Below are positions 8,763-18,366 of a stretch of DNA of 64,000 nucleotides, in pieces. The position numbers and the translations under genes were made by a program. The number at the start of each line of letters is the position of its first letter. Positions within the stretch are counted from its first letter, which is position 1. The notes beneath the pieces were generated by a model. The model was not told where the DNA came from and made no database searches. It saw only the letters and a list, made by a program, of their open reading frames with translations. The stretch lies in NCBI GenBank assembly GCA_045863035.1, contig BTUV01000003.1:1-64000 (forward strand), written 5' to 3'. The stretch comes from H2-BAC3 sp045863035 (GTDB lineage: Bacteria > Bacteroidota > Ignavibacteria > Ignavibacteriales > Ignavibacteriaceae).

Positions 8763-10001
8763 GTGAAATATATTATAGCATTGCTCCTTCTGATAACCGG
8801 CTTTCCTTTACACGGGCAGGGAGTTAATTTTTCAGGATACGTAAGAGGATACTCCGGAATGTTCGCCGGAAATGATAATTATGACTTTGTTATTCTGCAA
8901 AACACCCTTAACCTTGTTGCAGAAAAAAAAGGAGAAGGTTCTTCTTTTAAAGTTAACCCATATTTTTATCATTACAAGCAGGATAGTCTCGTCATCGGTA
9001 TGAGAGAAGCTTATGTTGATCTGGAAGCAGGAAATTTTGCCCTTCGTCTGGGAAAACAACAGATCGTATGGGGGAAAGCAGACGGAGTATTTATCACTGA
9101 TATTATATCGCCAAAAAATCTGGAAGAGTTTCTTCTGCCTGATTTTTCGGAAATACGTATGGGAGTGACAGGCGCAAAGCTTAATTACTACTTTGAGAAT
9201 AATACCATCGAACTTGTTTTTCTTCCGGTATTTACCCCCACAAAACTGCCCGCCAAAAGTTCAGTGTGGTCGCCTTTTATAAACTTCCCTGTTGCACCGG
9301 TTTTTGATTATTCTCAGTCAGAAGTAAAACCAACTTTGGAAAACAGTGAGATATTTCTTAAATATAGTTCGCTCACCGGAAGTATTGATTATGAAGTGAT
9401 GGCCGGGTATATGTGGGACGACGATGCTGTTATGTACACATCAATGAGCCCAAATGGCGCCGGTGGCATGAATCTGAAATTAACGCCACAGCATCATCGC
9501 CTTACAGTTGCCGGCGGAAGTTTCAGCACAACCGTTGGTCCGCTGGTGCTTCGCGGTGAAGGTGCGTTTTATTCCGGCAAGAAGTTTATGACAACTACTC
9601 CGCAGCTTAACAGCGGAATAACAGAAAAAGACTATATACACTATATGGCAGGAACAGATTTTGCATTGTATGATGTGCAGGTAAGCACGCAAATCATTCA
9701 AAAGAGCATCCTGGATTATTCGAGTGATCTGCAGTCCAACTATTCATTTAACGGCGAAAACAGTACTATGATCACCCTGCTCTTAAAATATTCAACGTTA
9801 CATGAAACACTGGATTTTGAGTTGTTCTCCTATTATGATTTCGAGTTTGATGATTCGCTTATAAGGCCGCGCGTTGTCTATGATTATTCGGATTCTATTA
9901 ATTTACAGTTCGGAGCAAATATTTTCACGGGGAATTCCGGTCAGTTCGGGCAGTATAATCTGAATGATATGATTTACGGAAAGATTTTGTATAATTTTTA
10001 A
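8763..10001 (+). CDS. DUF1302-like outer-membrane beta-barrel protein
   Basis: 412 residues starting with GTG at 8763, preceded by AAAGAGG as a ribosome-binding site. A signal peptide (MKYIIALLLLITGFPLHGQ) leads into alternating beta strands throughout and an aromatic last residue (LYNF), as in outer-membrane barrels. The segment LRLGKQQIVWGKADGVFITD matches the hallmark of DUF1302-type proteins that accompany RND permeases. It is the third member of the TetR-controlled export module and probably forms the outer-membrane exit or receiving site. Substrate unknown. Confidence 0.8.
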   Translation: MKYIIALLLLITGFPLHGQGVNFSGYVRGYSGMFAGNDNYDFVILQNTLNLVAEKKGEGSSFKVNPYFYHYKQDSLVIGMREAYVDLEAGNFALRLGKQQIVWGKADGVFITDIISPKNLEEFLLPDFSEIRMGVTGAKLNYYFENNTIELVFLPVFTPTKLPAKSSVWSPFINFPVAPVFDYSQSEVKPTLENSEIFLKYSSLTGSIDYEVMAGYMWDDDAVMYTSMSPNGAGGMNLKLTPQHHRLTVAGGSFSTTVGPLVLRGEGAFYSGKKFMTTTPQLNSGITEKDYIHYMAGTDFALYDVQVSTQIIQKSILDYSSDLQSNYSFNGENSTMITLLLKYSTLHETLDFELFSYYDFEFDDSLIRPRVVYDYSDSINLQFGANIFTGNSGQFGQYNLNDMIYGKILYNF

Positions 10002-10416
10002 AGTACAAATTACGCCGTTCGGCAGATAATGTTAAAAAGCATTGTTTGGTAAAAGTTAAGAAGACCGGATATATATTCAATCTGCGCCGGCTAATAATTG
10101 CAGAATTCAGCTAACGGCGCAAAGTTGATCTGATGTGGATAACCTTCTACCAACCGATCACCGCAGAGGCGGTTCAATTTGAAATTTCAACAAATCATTG
10201 AATCCTCCGGAAACAAAACCAATTCCGGAGGAATTGCAGATTGGTAGAAAGGTAAGAAGAAGAAAAACACCCGACTCCAGCGGAGTCGCAGATTGAAGGT
10301 TTTATAAGATCATCACAGAGAATTTCCGGTGATTACTCTTATATATAACGAACGAAGCTTAAATGTTCTTTAACTTCAAAGATTATGAAGAGCTATGGTC
10401 TTATAACCCTGACCTG
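10002..10416. repeat. Convergent intergenic region with a cluster of short hairpins
   Basis: No gene is seen. Three inverted repeats occur in 130 bases: ACCGC-AGAG-GCGGT at 10158-10171, TCCTCCGGAA with TTCCGGAGGA at 10203-10232 (10-base arms and 10-base loop), and CGACTCC-AGC-GGAGTCG at 10272-10288. The second is followed by GCAGATTGGTAGAAA and the third by GCAGATTG, so the hairpins belong to a family with shared flanks. The layout of hairpin then GTAGAAA is repeated in the array at 30.2 kb. Confidence 0.6.
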
Positions 10417-11859
10417 CTACGCTTTTTTCTCACCTAACTTTTGTAAAAAAGTACCGATCAGCAAGGTCGCTGTTACACCGATAAAAGTGAACCAGGTCCA
10501 TGCTGCTAATTTAAGAGAAATCACGGTTATCATAATAAAAATTCCCGCAGTAAACCCCGCGAGCGCATCTTCCTGTGTTGCTTTTTTATTCACCACTCCA
10601 AGCAGGAAAGTTCCGAGCAAACCACCGTATGTGAAGGATGCGATACTGAGAGCAAGTTCAACCACTGCTTTTGGGGACTCCATAAAGAAAAATGCCGAAA
10701 GACTTAACATCCCTGCCCAGCCGATAGTAAGCATACGGGAAAGTTTAAGAGCGCTTTTGTCATCACGTTTCTTTTTTGAATATGGAATAATCAGGTCAAA
10801 CATTGTTGATGAGGCAAGTGAGCTCATTGACCCAGCCAGGGTTGACATCGCCGCGGCAAAAAGCCCGGCTATGATAATTCCCGATATATATACCGGCAGT
10901 TCTTCCAGGATAAATTTCGGAAAGATTTCATCCGACTTCATCTGCATTGCACCGTAAAAGGCATAGAGCAAAACCCCGAGAATCAGGAAGATAGCGAACT
11001 GAACAATTACTATAACACCGCTGCCGATGATTGCCTTCCGTCCGCTCTTTAGCTCTTTTGTAGCCAGCAATCTCTGAACCACAAGCTGGTCGGTTCCGTG
11101 AGAAGCTGCTGAAAGGAATGCTCCGCCAATCAGTCCCCCGATCAGCGTGTAGGGCTGGCTGAAAAACCCCGCCAGACCGTTTTCAAAACCAAGGTTTATC
11201 ACAGAGAGCTTATTTCCCTCAGCCGCCGCCGCAAAAAACGTGGTAAGTCCTTCAGGAAGATAGGACACCAGAAAAAATATGGAAATAACCGCACCCCCCA
11301 GATACACAAACATCTGAAATGCATCAACCCAGATAACCCCTTTAACTCCCCCTGTATATGTATATATGATGGTAACACCCGCGATGATTAGAATTGCCGC
11401 CGGATAACTGATATCGAGCATCAGTTTTAAGGGAATGGCAGTAGCAAAAAGCCGTACGCCATCAGCAGCGGTTCGCGTAAAAATAAATACGATTGACGCA
11501 TAGGAGCGGGTTTTCTTACCGAACCGGTTTTCAAGAAATGAATATGCCGTTGAAAGCTCCCCCTCGAAATACCTGGGCAGCAATATATATGAGACGACTA
11601 TCCTTCCAATGAGATAGCCCACTGTCACCTGCAGAAAATTCAGATTTGTCAGATACGCCAAGCCGGGTATAGAAATAAAAGTAAGAGTGCTGGTCTCGGC
11701 CGCAACGATGGCGAATGTAACCGCCCACCAGGGTACTTTATCTGACCCGAGAAAGTAATCATTAACACTGGTCTGTTTACCGCCGGCAATTATGCCCCAA
11801 AGGGCTGTTAGTAACAGATACACACCGACAATCAGAAGAATAATGGTCTCTTTACTCAT
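10417..11859 (-). CDS. Sodium:solute symporter (SSS family)
   Basis: About 480 residues with about 13 predicted membrane helices. The segments YFLGSDKVPWWAVTFAIVAAE and GGVKGVIWVDAFQMFVY are typical of the SSS family, which uses the sodium gradient to import sugars, amino acids, sialic acid or related solutes. The start at 11859 is chosen because its ATG overlaps the TGA of the STAS gene in an ATGA, implying translational coupling. A longer frame from 11904 would add a polar stretch with no family support. The stop is close to a convergent hairpin cluster. Substrate not predictable. Confidence 0.9.
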   Translation of the reverse strand: MSKETIILLIVGVYLLLTALWGIIAGGKQTSVNDYFLGSDKVPWWAVTFAIVAAETSTLTFISIPGLAYLTNLNFLQVTVGYLIGRIVVSYILLPRYFEGELSTAYSFLENRFGKKTRSYASIVFIFTRTAADGVRLFATAIPLKLMLDISYPAAILIIAGVTIIYTYTGGVKGVIWVDAFQMFVYLGGAVISIFFLVSYLPEGLTTFFAAAAEGNKLSVINLGFENGLAGFFSQPYTLIGGLIGGAFLSAASHGTDQLVVQRLLATKELKSGRKAIIGSGVIVIVQFAIFLILGVLLYAFYGAMQMKSDEIFPKFILEELPVYISGIIIAGLFAAAMSTLAGSMSSLASSTMFDLIIPYSKKKRDDKSALKLSRMLTIGWAGMLSLSAFFFMESPKAVVELALSIASFTYGGLLGTFLLGVVNKKATQEDALAGFTAGIFIMITVISLKLAAWTWFTFIGVTATLLIGTFLQKLGEKKA

Positions 11860-12206
11860 ATTGCTTTTGCGATTTCCTCTCTTGCCTGTGTGGTGCTGCC
11901 GCAAACAGACAGTACCTCATCAAGCCGGGTAATGGTTATCAGATTACGAATTTTGGACGATTCTGTCACAATTCTCAAAACACCGTTCTTCTCATGCACC
12001 AGGCGTTTTGCAACAAGCAGCGCGCTCAGACCGGAGCTGTCGCAGCTTTCCACATCGGGAAGATGAAGTATATATCCCTTGGCAGTACTTCTTCCAAAGA
12101 TGGTCGTCATCTCTCCTTTCAGCAGTCCTGATATTGCAGTGTCCAATTTTTTTTCAAAGAGACTGAATGTAAGAATTCCGTTCTCTTCAGCGGTCGTGTA
12201 GTTCAT
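11856..12206 (-). CDS. STAS-domain anti-sigma-antagonist-like protein
   Basis: About 116 residues forming a single STAS domain. The conserved loop LPDVESCDSSGLSALLVAKR carries the DSSGL motif, whose serine is the phosphorylation site in SpoIIAA-type antagonists. No anti-sigma kinase or sigma gene is adjacent. The start at 12206 is preferred since it lies one base after the preceding gene's stop; a start at 12221 is also possible. It is coupled by an ATGA overlap to a sodium:solute symporter, which makes regulation of transport one possible role, but this is inference. Confidence 0.85.
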   Translation of the reverse strand: MNYTTAEENGILTFSLFEKKLDTAISGLLKGEMTTIFGRSTAKGYILHLPDVESCDSSGLSALLVAKRLVHEKNGVLRIVTESSKIRNLITITRLDEVLSVCGSTTQAREEIAKAI

Positions 12207-12207
12207 G

Positions 12208-12735
12208 TCAGTTCCGTTCAAACATGGTGATACTTTTCAAAAAACCAGAATAGAGTCCGTCCTGTCTGTCCGAATCCGGACGGAAGATAAAATCAAAAAA
12301 CTTTTCTGCTTCCGCAGTGTCAGCGCCTGCGTAATAGGAAGCGGTGACGGTGCGGGCCGCATATCTGAAGAAGGGGAAGTTACTTCCGCTCAGGTCAAAC
12401 ACGATATCCGCGCTCTGATTCTGCAGCAGTTTTTTAACCGGTTTCGGCGGCAGTGTGCTGCCGGTAATTTTTTTTATCTGAAGCACAATCATTTCATGAA
12501 ATAATCCGGCAGGCAGCAGTGACGCGGAATCATTAACAGACACAGCAATAATTCTTTTCCCCCGCTGCTTAAAATGCTCCGCCACAATTGATGACTCTTT
12601 TGCCTGCTCCGCGTCTGTCGGCAGGATGAATATAATCTCTTTTGACAGAGCAAATATACTACCGGCACGGGCGACTGCCTGTTTTTCAAATTTCTTACCG
12701 CCAAAATAAAGTATAAATCTGAGACTGTTAATCAC
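12208..12735 (-). CDS. Conserved hypothetical protein coupled to ligA
   Basis: 175 residues beginning with a GTG that overlaps the ligA stop (GTGA), so it is read directly after ligase. I do not recognise the family. It resembles alpha/beta nucleotide-binding folds: KEIIFILPTDAEQAKES, KRIIAVSVND, ADIVFDLSGSNFPFFRYAAR and ASYYAGADTAEAEKFFD. The pattern DLSGSNFPFFRYAARTV-ASYYAG is like that of small Bacteroidota proteins of unknown function found beside ligA and related genes. No membrane or signal segments. Confidence 0.7.
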   Translation of the reverse strand: MINSLRFILYFGGKKFEKQAVARAGSIFALSKEIIFILPTDAEQAKESSIVAEHFKQRGKRIIAVSVNDSASLLPAGLFHEMIVLQIKKITGSTLPPKPVKKLLQNQSADIVFDLSGSNFPFFRYAARTVTASYYAGADTAEAEKFFDFIFRPDSDRQDGLYSGFLKSITMFERN

Positions 12736-14753
12736 TCACTAAGCCGTTTGATAAATTCAGTTTCACTCAGCACCGTTACCCCAAGGTCTTTTGCTTTTTG
12801 CAATTTTGAACCCGCGCTCTCTCCGGCAACAACATAGTCTGTTTTTTTACTAACTGATGAACTTACCTTACCGCCTGCTTTTTCAATTAGAGCGGCTGCA
12901 TCATCGCGCGAAAATTTTTCAAGCGAACCGGTAAGTACAAAGGTCTTTCCGGTAAAAAACTCTTTTGAAACCGTTTCCTTTTTCCCTTCAAAGCGAAGAC
13001 CTGCACCTTTCAGACGGTGAACTATTTCAAGATTATGTGCTTCCTTAAAATAATTCACTACACTCTGGCTTATGCTGTCGCCAATTTCATGCACGGCAGA
13101 TATTTTCTCCGGAGGTGCATGCATCAAAGCATCAACAGTGCCAAAGTGCTCAGCCAGTTTCTTTGCGGCTCCCGAACCCACATAACGGATACCGAGTGCA
13201 AAAAGCACTTTATGGAAAGGAGTCTCCTTTGATTTCTCAATTGCCTCAAGGAGATTTTCAACACTTTTTTTCCCGAATCGTTCAAGCTGAACCAGTTCAT
13301 CTTTTCGGGTATGCAGGGTGTATATATCAGCAGGAGTCCTGATAAAACCACGATCAACAAAGATATTAATCAGTGATTCACCAAGCCCTTCAATATCCAT
13401 CGCACCCCGAGAGGCGAAATGCTCAAGTTTTCCTTTAATCTGAGCAGGGCAGTCGCTGTTTTCGCAGTACCAGGTTACTTCTTCTTCCGGTTTGTATAAC
13501 GAGGAGCCACACTCCGGACACTCAACCGGAACCCGGGTTTCTTCTGTTCTTTTTTTTCTGTCAGGGTCTGCAACCGCTACAACCTTGGGTATAACATCTC
13601 CCCCTTTTTCAATAATGACGGTATCCCCTTCCCGTATATCCTTCCGCCTTATTTCGTCCATATTATGAAGCGTTGCACGGCTGATTGTTGACCCTGCGAG
13701 GAACACCGGTTCGAGTTCAGCAACGGGGGTGAGTGCACCGGTTCTTCCAACCTGCCAGGTAATTTTATTCAGGCGGGTTGTTTCCTGCTTTGGTTTAAAT
13801 TTATAAGCGACTGCCCAGCGAGGTGATTTTGCAATACTTCCCAAAGTTCGCTGTGCCTGTAATGAATTGACTTTTATTACTGCGCCATCAATCTCGTAAG
13901 GGAGTGAATCTCTGCTCTCTTCAAAGCCGCGGCAAACTTCAATTACAGCATCAATGCCATTACACAAAATTGAAGCATTATTAACTCTCATGCCCAGCCG
14001 CTTCAGTATATCAAGCCCCTCCGAATGAGTTTTAACAGTTCCCTCTTTTGACAGGAGGTAATAAACAAAAATCTTAAGCGGACGCGAGGCAACTATTTTC
14101 GGATCCTGCATCTTGATCGTACCGGCGGCAAAATTGCGCGGATTCGCAAAGAGCTTTTCTCCTTTTTCAGCCCTGCCCTCATTCAACCGTCTGAAGTCAC
14201 CCGTCTCCATATATATCTCACCGCGAATGTGTATATCACGCAGATCATATCCCGTAACGGGGTACTCACGGAGTGAAACCGGCACGGAGCGAAGTGTTTT
14301 AATATTCGCGGTTACCTCTTCACCAGTTGTACCGTCACCACGGGTTGAAGCATAAGAGAGGAGTCCATCTTTATAGCAAAGGTTAATACTCACGCCGTCA
14401 ATTTTATATTCAACCACATATTCAACGGGAGTATCAAGCCCCAGTCCTTCTCTTACTCTGCGGTCAAAATCGCGCAGTTCATCCTCGTCATACGAGTTAG
14501 CAAGACTAAGCATCGGGTAAACATGAGGAATTTCATTAAATGCTTTGGTGAGGTCTTTCCCTACGCGCTGTGTAGGTGAGTCAGGGGTAATAAGCTCCGG
14601 GTGTTTCTGTTCAAGCGATTCAAGTTCTTTAACAAGCTGATCATATTCATAATCACTAATACCCGGCTGCGCGAGTATATAATAAGCATAATCATGATCG
14701 GTAATAATGCGCCTGAGTTCCTCGACCCTCTTGCGATAATCCTTCTCAGCCAT
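12732..14753 (-). CDS. ligA: NAD-dependent DNA ligase
   Basis: 673 residues, the normal length for LigA. It seals nicks in replication and repair by transferring AMP from NAD to an active-site lysine, here Lys117 in EYKIDG. Domains in order: Ia/adenylation (about 1-315), OB fold (about 320-400), the four-cysteine zinc finger CPECGSSLY then WYCENSDCPAQ, the helix-hairpin-helix domain (about 440-590) and a C-terminal BRCT domain (FFTGKTFVLTGSLEKFSRDD). It follows the RodZ-like gene by five bases and is overlapped by the downstream unknown gene, so it belongs to the minus-strand run from glmU-like to the symporter. Confidence 0.98.
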   Translation of the reverse strand: MAEKDYRKRVEELRRIITDHDYAYYILAQPGISDYEYDQLVKELESLEQKHPELITPDSPTQRVGKDLTKAFNEIPHVYPMLSLANSYDEDELRDFDRRVREGLGLDTPVEYVVEYKIDGVSINLCYKDGLLSYASTRGDGTTGEEVTANIKTLRSVPVSLREYPVTGYDLRDIHIRGEIYMETGDFRRLNEGRAEKGEKLFANPRNFAAGTIKMQDPKIVASRPLKIFVYYLLSKEGTVKTHSEGLDILKRLGMRVNNASILCNGIDAVIEVCRGFEESRDSLPYEIDGAVIKVNSLQAQRTLGSIAKSPRWAVAYKFKPKQETTRLNKITWQVGRTGALTPVAELEPVFLAGSTISRATLHNMDEIRRKDIREGDTVIIEKGGDVIPKVVAVADPDRKKRTEETRVPVECPECGSSLYKPEEEVTWYCENSDCPAQIKGKLEHFASRGAMDIEGLGESLINIFVDRGFIRTPADIYTLHTRKDELVQLERFGKKSVENLLEAIEKSKETPFHKVLFALGIRYVGSGAAKKLAEHFGTVDALMHAPPEKISAVHEIGDSISQSVVNYFKEAHNLEIVHRLKGAGLRFEGKKETVSKEFFTGKTFVLTGSLEKFSRDDAAALIEKAGGKVSSSVSKKTDYVVAGESAGSKLQKAKDLGVTVLSETEFIKRLSE

Positions 14754-14758
14754 TCCTG

Positions 14759-15559
14759 TTACTGAACTCCCTTTGCCGTGATAACTCCCTTAAACACGCG
14801 GGGACGTTGAGCGGGAAGGGAAACGATTTTACCATTCAACTCAAAAAGAACTGCGTAGGAATTTCCTACATGCACCGTAAATTTTTCCGCCGCGTTAATA
14901 TCAACATAGTTGCCGGGAAGAATCCGGTATTCCATACTCCGCCCTGCATCAGGGACAACACTCACCCACACAGTATCGGTAACCCTGATTCTCAGCTTCA
15001 GACTGTCTCCCTGTTCAGTATATACATCAGAACCCGGCTTATCTGGTTCTTCATACCGTTTTCTGTTCTGTTCAAGCACTTCGCTGAACGGACGTTCAAT
15101 TACCACTTCATCAGACTGCCCGAAAATTGCGATATATATAACAACCGTTATGACAATCAGAAGCCCTGCCGCGGCGGCAACCATCATTTTCTTTTTGTCT
15201 GCAATTCTCGCGCGCTCAAGACTCTCGTCAACAAATTCGTGCTCACCGGTTTTGGAAAGATCGGGCTGCCTTGCGGCTGTGGCCGGTTCGTTTGACCCTG
15301 CAGGCGCATCAGCGTTTTCATTTGTTCCATCCCTCAGCATCTCATATTTTTTTATTACTGCTTTATCGCTTAACGAAAGAAGTTTCGCGTAATCACGCAG
15401 AAATGCTTTTACATACACCTCCGCAAGAAAAGTAAAATTCCCCTCCTCCATTGCCTCTAAAAATTTAAGGTCAATGCGGATTTTTGAAGCTGCCTCTTGT
15501 TTTGATATTCCCGCTTTTTCCCGGGCTTCTCGTAACTCTGCTGCAAGTGATTCAAACAT
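14759..15559 (-). CDS. RodZ-like helix-turn-helix membrane protein
   Basis: 266 residues. An N-terminal HTH_25-type helix-turn-helix (about 5-70, REAREKAGISKQEAASKIRI then YVKAFLRDYAKLL) is followed by an acidic linker, a single membrane helix (about 125-147) and a periplasmic C-terminal domain of the DUF4115 type (about 170-262). This is the layout of RodZ, which links the MreB cytoskeleton to cell-wall synthesis. In many Bacteroidota and relatives the same type of protein sits next to housekeeping genes such as rsmB, as here. It has five bases between its stop and ligA. Confidence 0.85.
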   Translation of the reverse strand: MFESLAAELREAREKAGISKQEAASKIRIDLKFLEAMEEGNFTFLAEVYVKAFLRDYAKLLSLSDKAVIKKYEMLRDGTNENADAPAGSNEPATAARQPDLSKTGEHEFVDESLERARIADKKKMMVAAAAGLLIVITVVIYIAIFGQSDEVVIERPFSEVLEQNRKRYEEPDKPGSDVYTEQGDSLKLRIRVTDTVWVSVVPDAGRSMEYRILPGNYVDINAAEKFTVHVGNSYAVLFELNGKIVSLPAQRPRVFKGVITAKGVQ

Positions 15560-15574
15560 TATAGGTAATCTCTT

Positions 15575-16975
15575 TTATACAGTTTCATTCTTCGGAAATT
15601 TTCTGAGCCGTGCCGCAAAAGCGCCGTCTGTCTTATGAATGTGAGGAAGAGTTTGCACACATCCGTTCGCATCCGTCACTCCGGCGGGGACAAACGGTGC
15701 TGCGTCTTCAAGGCGGAAATCAGGATGTGCCGCGAGAAACTTTCTTACAATCTCATAATTCTCATCGGGTTCAATAGTGCAGGTACTGTAAACTATAACA
15801 CCATCTTCTTTTACCAGATCGGCTGCTTTGTTAAGAAGCTGCGACTGCAGCTTGCTCACATTATGTATATCGACCAGTTCTTTTTTCCACTTGATGTCGG
15901 GCTTCTTTGAAAAAGTACCAAATCCGGTACACGGGGCATCAAGCAGCACCCGGTCATACGGCTCCGCGGTATGATCAAGTGCATCCGTTGCAATGGTTTT
16001 AACATTAGTAACGCCAAGCCGTTCATTATTCTGCTGCAGGAGATTAAGCCGGCTTTCAAAATAATCCAGCGCGGTTATTTCTCCGCTGTTACCCATCAGG
16101 TCAGCAAGATACGCGGATTTACCGCCCGGAGCAGCGCACATATCAAGCACCCGCATTCCGGGTTCAACACCAAGCAGGCGGCAGGCCAGACCTGCACTCT
16201 CATCCTGAATGGCAAAATATCCCTGAGCAAAATACTCCCAGCTTGAGATATTCGTCAGGTTATGCAGACGGCAGTACTCTGATATATACGAACCTGTACT
16301 GTATTTCAGGTTGACCGAATCCATCAGCCGTAAAAATTCAGCGGGGTTTACTTTAAGCTGATTAATTCTCAGGGTCAGATAAGGGCGTTCGTTATTGGCT
16401 ATCATAAGTTTTTCGGCTGCTTCACGGCCGTAACGGCTGAGCCAGCGTTTTACAATCCACTGAGGGTGAGAGTAATACGCGGAATAATAACCAATCAGGT
16501 TTTCTTCAGGATCAGGATAGCGCAGTGAGTTTTTATTGCGCGCGATATTGCGCAGTATCGCGTTGGTAATATCGGCCGGTTTCTGTCCCTGAAATTTCTT
16601 TACAAATTCAACTGCCTCGTTTACTGCCGCATATTCCGGCACTTTGTCCAGAAACATAATCTGATATAAAGCCACTCGCAGGGCGTTCTTCATTATCGGG
16701 AGAGCTTTAGAAAACTGTCCTTTATAAAAACCGCTCAGTATCCAGTCAAGCCGCCCTGTCCAGCGAACAACACCATGAACAATCTCATATAAGAGCGCCT
16801 TATCAGGTCCTGAGATTTCACTGTTTTTCAGTTCATAATCAAGAAGTTTATCAAGATAGGAGTCCGTGCGCTCAATCCTGTTAAGGATTTTAACAGCTGT
16901 TCCACGCACACCGGAGAAGAGACCCGCCTTTTCGGGGGTTTCCTTTTCCTGCTGCTGATTATGTTGTCCATTCAT
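15575..16975 (-). CDS. rsmB: 16S rRNA cytosine-967 C5-methyltransferase
   Basis: 466 residues. A NusB-like RNA-binding domain at the N-terminus (about 25-160, ILNRIERTDSYLDKLLDY and VNEAVEFVKKFQG) is followed by the RNA methyltransferase domain. The SAM site is RVLDMCAAPGGKSAYLADLM; the two catalytic cysteines are in LLDAPCTGFGTF and YSTCTIEPDENYEIV. RsmB methylates C967 of 16S rRNA. It lies 15 bases from the RodZ-like gene and 31 bases from the GlmU-like gene, in one transcription unit. Confidence 0.95.
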   Translation of the reverse strand: MNGQHNQQQEKETPEKAGLFSGVRGTAVKILNRIERTDSYLDKLLDYELKNSEISGPDKALLYEIVHGVVRWTGRLDWILSGFYKGQFSKALPIMKNALRVALYQIMFLDKVPEYAAVNEAVEFVKKFQGQKPADITNAILRNIARNKNSLRYPDPEENLIGYYSAYYSHPQWIVKRWLSRYGREAAEKLMIANNERPYLTLRINQLKVNPAEFLRLMDSVNLKYSTGSYISEYCRLHNLTNISSWEYFAQGYFAIQDESAGLACRLLGVEPGMRVLDMCAAPGGKSAYLADLMGNSGEITALDYFESRLNLLQQNNERLGVTNVKTIATDALDHTAEPYDRVLLDAPCTGFGTFSKKPDIKWKKELVDIHNVSKLQSQLLNKAADLVKEDGVIVYSTCTIEPDENYEIVRKFLAAHPDFRLEDAAPFVPAGVTDANGCVQTLPHIHKTDGAFAARLRKFPKNETV

Positions 16976-17006
16976 TAGTATATATTCCGGTCTGTAAAAA
17001 GAATGA

Positions 17007-18278
17007 TCAGTACGGATATCCGCGCTTTCTTCTTTCCTTCTGTGTTAAGTCAAATACTTTTCTGATCAGTTTTTCTTCCGGCTCCGACATGATTTTATTC
17101 CTCCGCAGCATCACTCGTTTTGCGGTTTCAAGACTCCTCTCAAGATCGAAGGTGGTCATTGATTCGCTACCGCCCCACGAAAAGGATGGTATATATTTAG
17201 GGGGGAAGCCGGAGCCAAATAAATTGCAGGAGAAACCGACAACGGTTCCGGTATTTATCATTGTGTTTATCGAAGTTTTGGAGTGATCTCCCATAATAAC
17301 ACCGAGAAACTGCTGGCCGGAGTTGACCATTTCGCCGTTCACGTATATCTTAACGCTTCCGTAATTGTTTTTCAAATCACTGCAGTTAGTGTCCGCGCCG
17401 ATATTCACCCAGCTTCCCAAATACGCATGACCAAGGAATCCGGCATGCTGCTTGTTGGTCAGGGAGTGCACAATAGAGTGTTCAAGCTCACCACCGATTT
17501 TACAAACGCGGCCGATACTCACATTCGCATAAATGCGTGAGCAGCTTTTCACCTGGCTAAACTCCCCGACATAGACCGGTCCTTCAATAACCGCATTCGG
17601 AAAAACAACCGCGCTATGATCGATCACTATAGGTCCGTTTGTTGCATCAAGCACAACCCCCGGCATAATCTTTGCCCCCTCAGCTATATATATATTATCC
17701 TTCCCGATCATGTGCACCCCGGGATGTACCTCCCCGCTTATCAGCTCCTTTTTTTCATCGCGTATCCTGTTTATCAGATACATCTGATCTTTCAGAAGTT
17801 CAGCACCGTTATTGCTGATTAGATCCCAGCAGTAGTCAACAAATCTAATATCAACTTTTTCAACAGGAAGTGAGTCAAAATTTGAGCGGGAGAGAAGGTC
17901 AGAAATACTTCTTTTAATTTCTTTCAGTTTTGATCCGGAAACTCGTGCCGCGGCTATATTGTCACCGCTTATATAGAGCTTGTCTTCCTTGTCTTTAAGA
18001 GAAATAATCTGCGCCAGATTTTCAGGAGCAAGCATACGCCCGTTCACAAAAAGACATTCATCATCATGGATGGTGTTTACGGTAACATCGGGATATTTAT
18101 TTTTCAGGAATGCATCAAGGTAGGGGCGTGTGTGTAATGAAACACGCACACCAGGGTAGGCACGCGAAATTTTTTCCCTCAGCATATTCATACCGCAGAC
18201 CAGGTCGTATGCCGGGCGGGAGTAAATCAGCGGTTCAAGGCGATCGTAATATATATCTTCGAAAATGCATATTTCCAT
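17007..18278 (-). CDS. Alternative GlmU-like nucleotidyltransferase/acetyltransferase
   Basis: 423 residues. The N-terminal part begins MEICIFEDIYYDRLEPLIYSR with the RPAYDLVCGMNMLREK segment, as in the Bacteroidota variant of GlmU, which lacks the classical GxGTRM signature. The C-terminal part is a left-handed beta helix with hexapeptide repeats (IVIDHSAVVFPNAVIEGPVY to GVIMGDHSKTSINTMINTGT). The family is thought to make UDP-GlcNAc from glucosamine-1-phosphate for peptidoglycan, although some members act on other sugars. It leads the rsmB-rodZ-like-ligA run. Its start is about 30 bases from the terminator of the L31 gene. Confidence 0.85.
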   Translation of the reverse strand: MEICIFEDIYYDRLEPLIYSRPAYDLVCGMNMLREKISRAYPGVRVSLHTRPYLDAFLKNKYPDVTVNTIHDDECLFVNGRMLAPENLAQIISLKDKEDKLYISGDNIAAARVSGSKLKEIKRSISDLLSRSNFDSLPVEKVDIRFVDYCWDLISNNGAELLKDQMYLINRIRDEKKELISGEVHPGVHMIGKDNIYIAEGAKIMPGVVLDATNGPIVIDHSAVVFPNAVIEGPVYVGEFSQVKSCSRIYANVSIGRVCKIGGELEHSIVHSLTNKQHAGFLGHAYLGSWVNIGADTNCSDLKNNYGSVKIYVNGEMVNSGQQFLGVIMGDHSKTSINTMINTGTVVGFSCNLFGSGFPPKYIPSFSWGGSESMTTFDLERSLETAKRVMLRRNKIMSEPEEKLIRKVFDLTQKERRKRGYPY

Positions 18279-18308
18279 GACGACTGCTCTTCCGGTTTAT
18301 GTAAAAAT

Positions 18309-18342
18309 AAAAAAAGCCGTCCCTTCAAAGGGACAGCTTTTT
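18309..18342 (-). terminator. Rho-independent terminator of rpmE2
   Basis: On the minus strand, GTCCC/GGGAC and AAAGC/GCTTT arms form a stem around a short loop and are followed by a T run. It lies between the L31 stop and the GlmU-like start, so it should end L31 transcription. Confidence 0.85.
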
Positions 18343-18366
18343 CAAGTTAAAAAATACCTGTTCCTC

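Noticed and set aside
10385..10957. Plus-strand 190-residue coding region
   Set aside because: It runs antisense to the sodium:solute symporter and shows no domain or start site.
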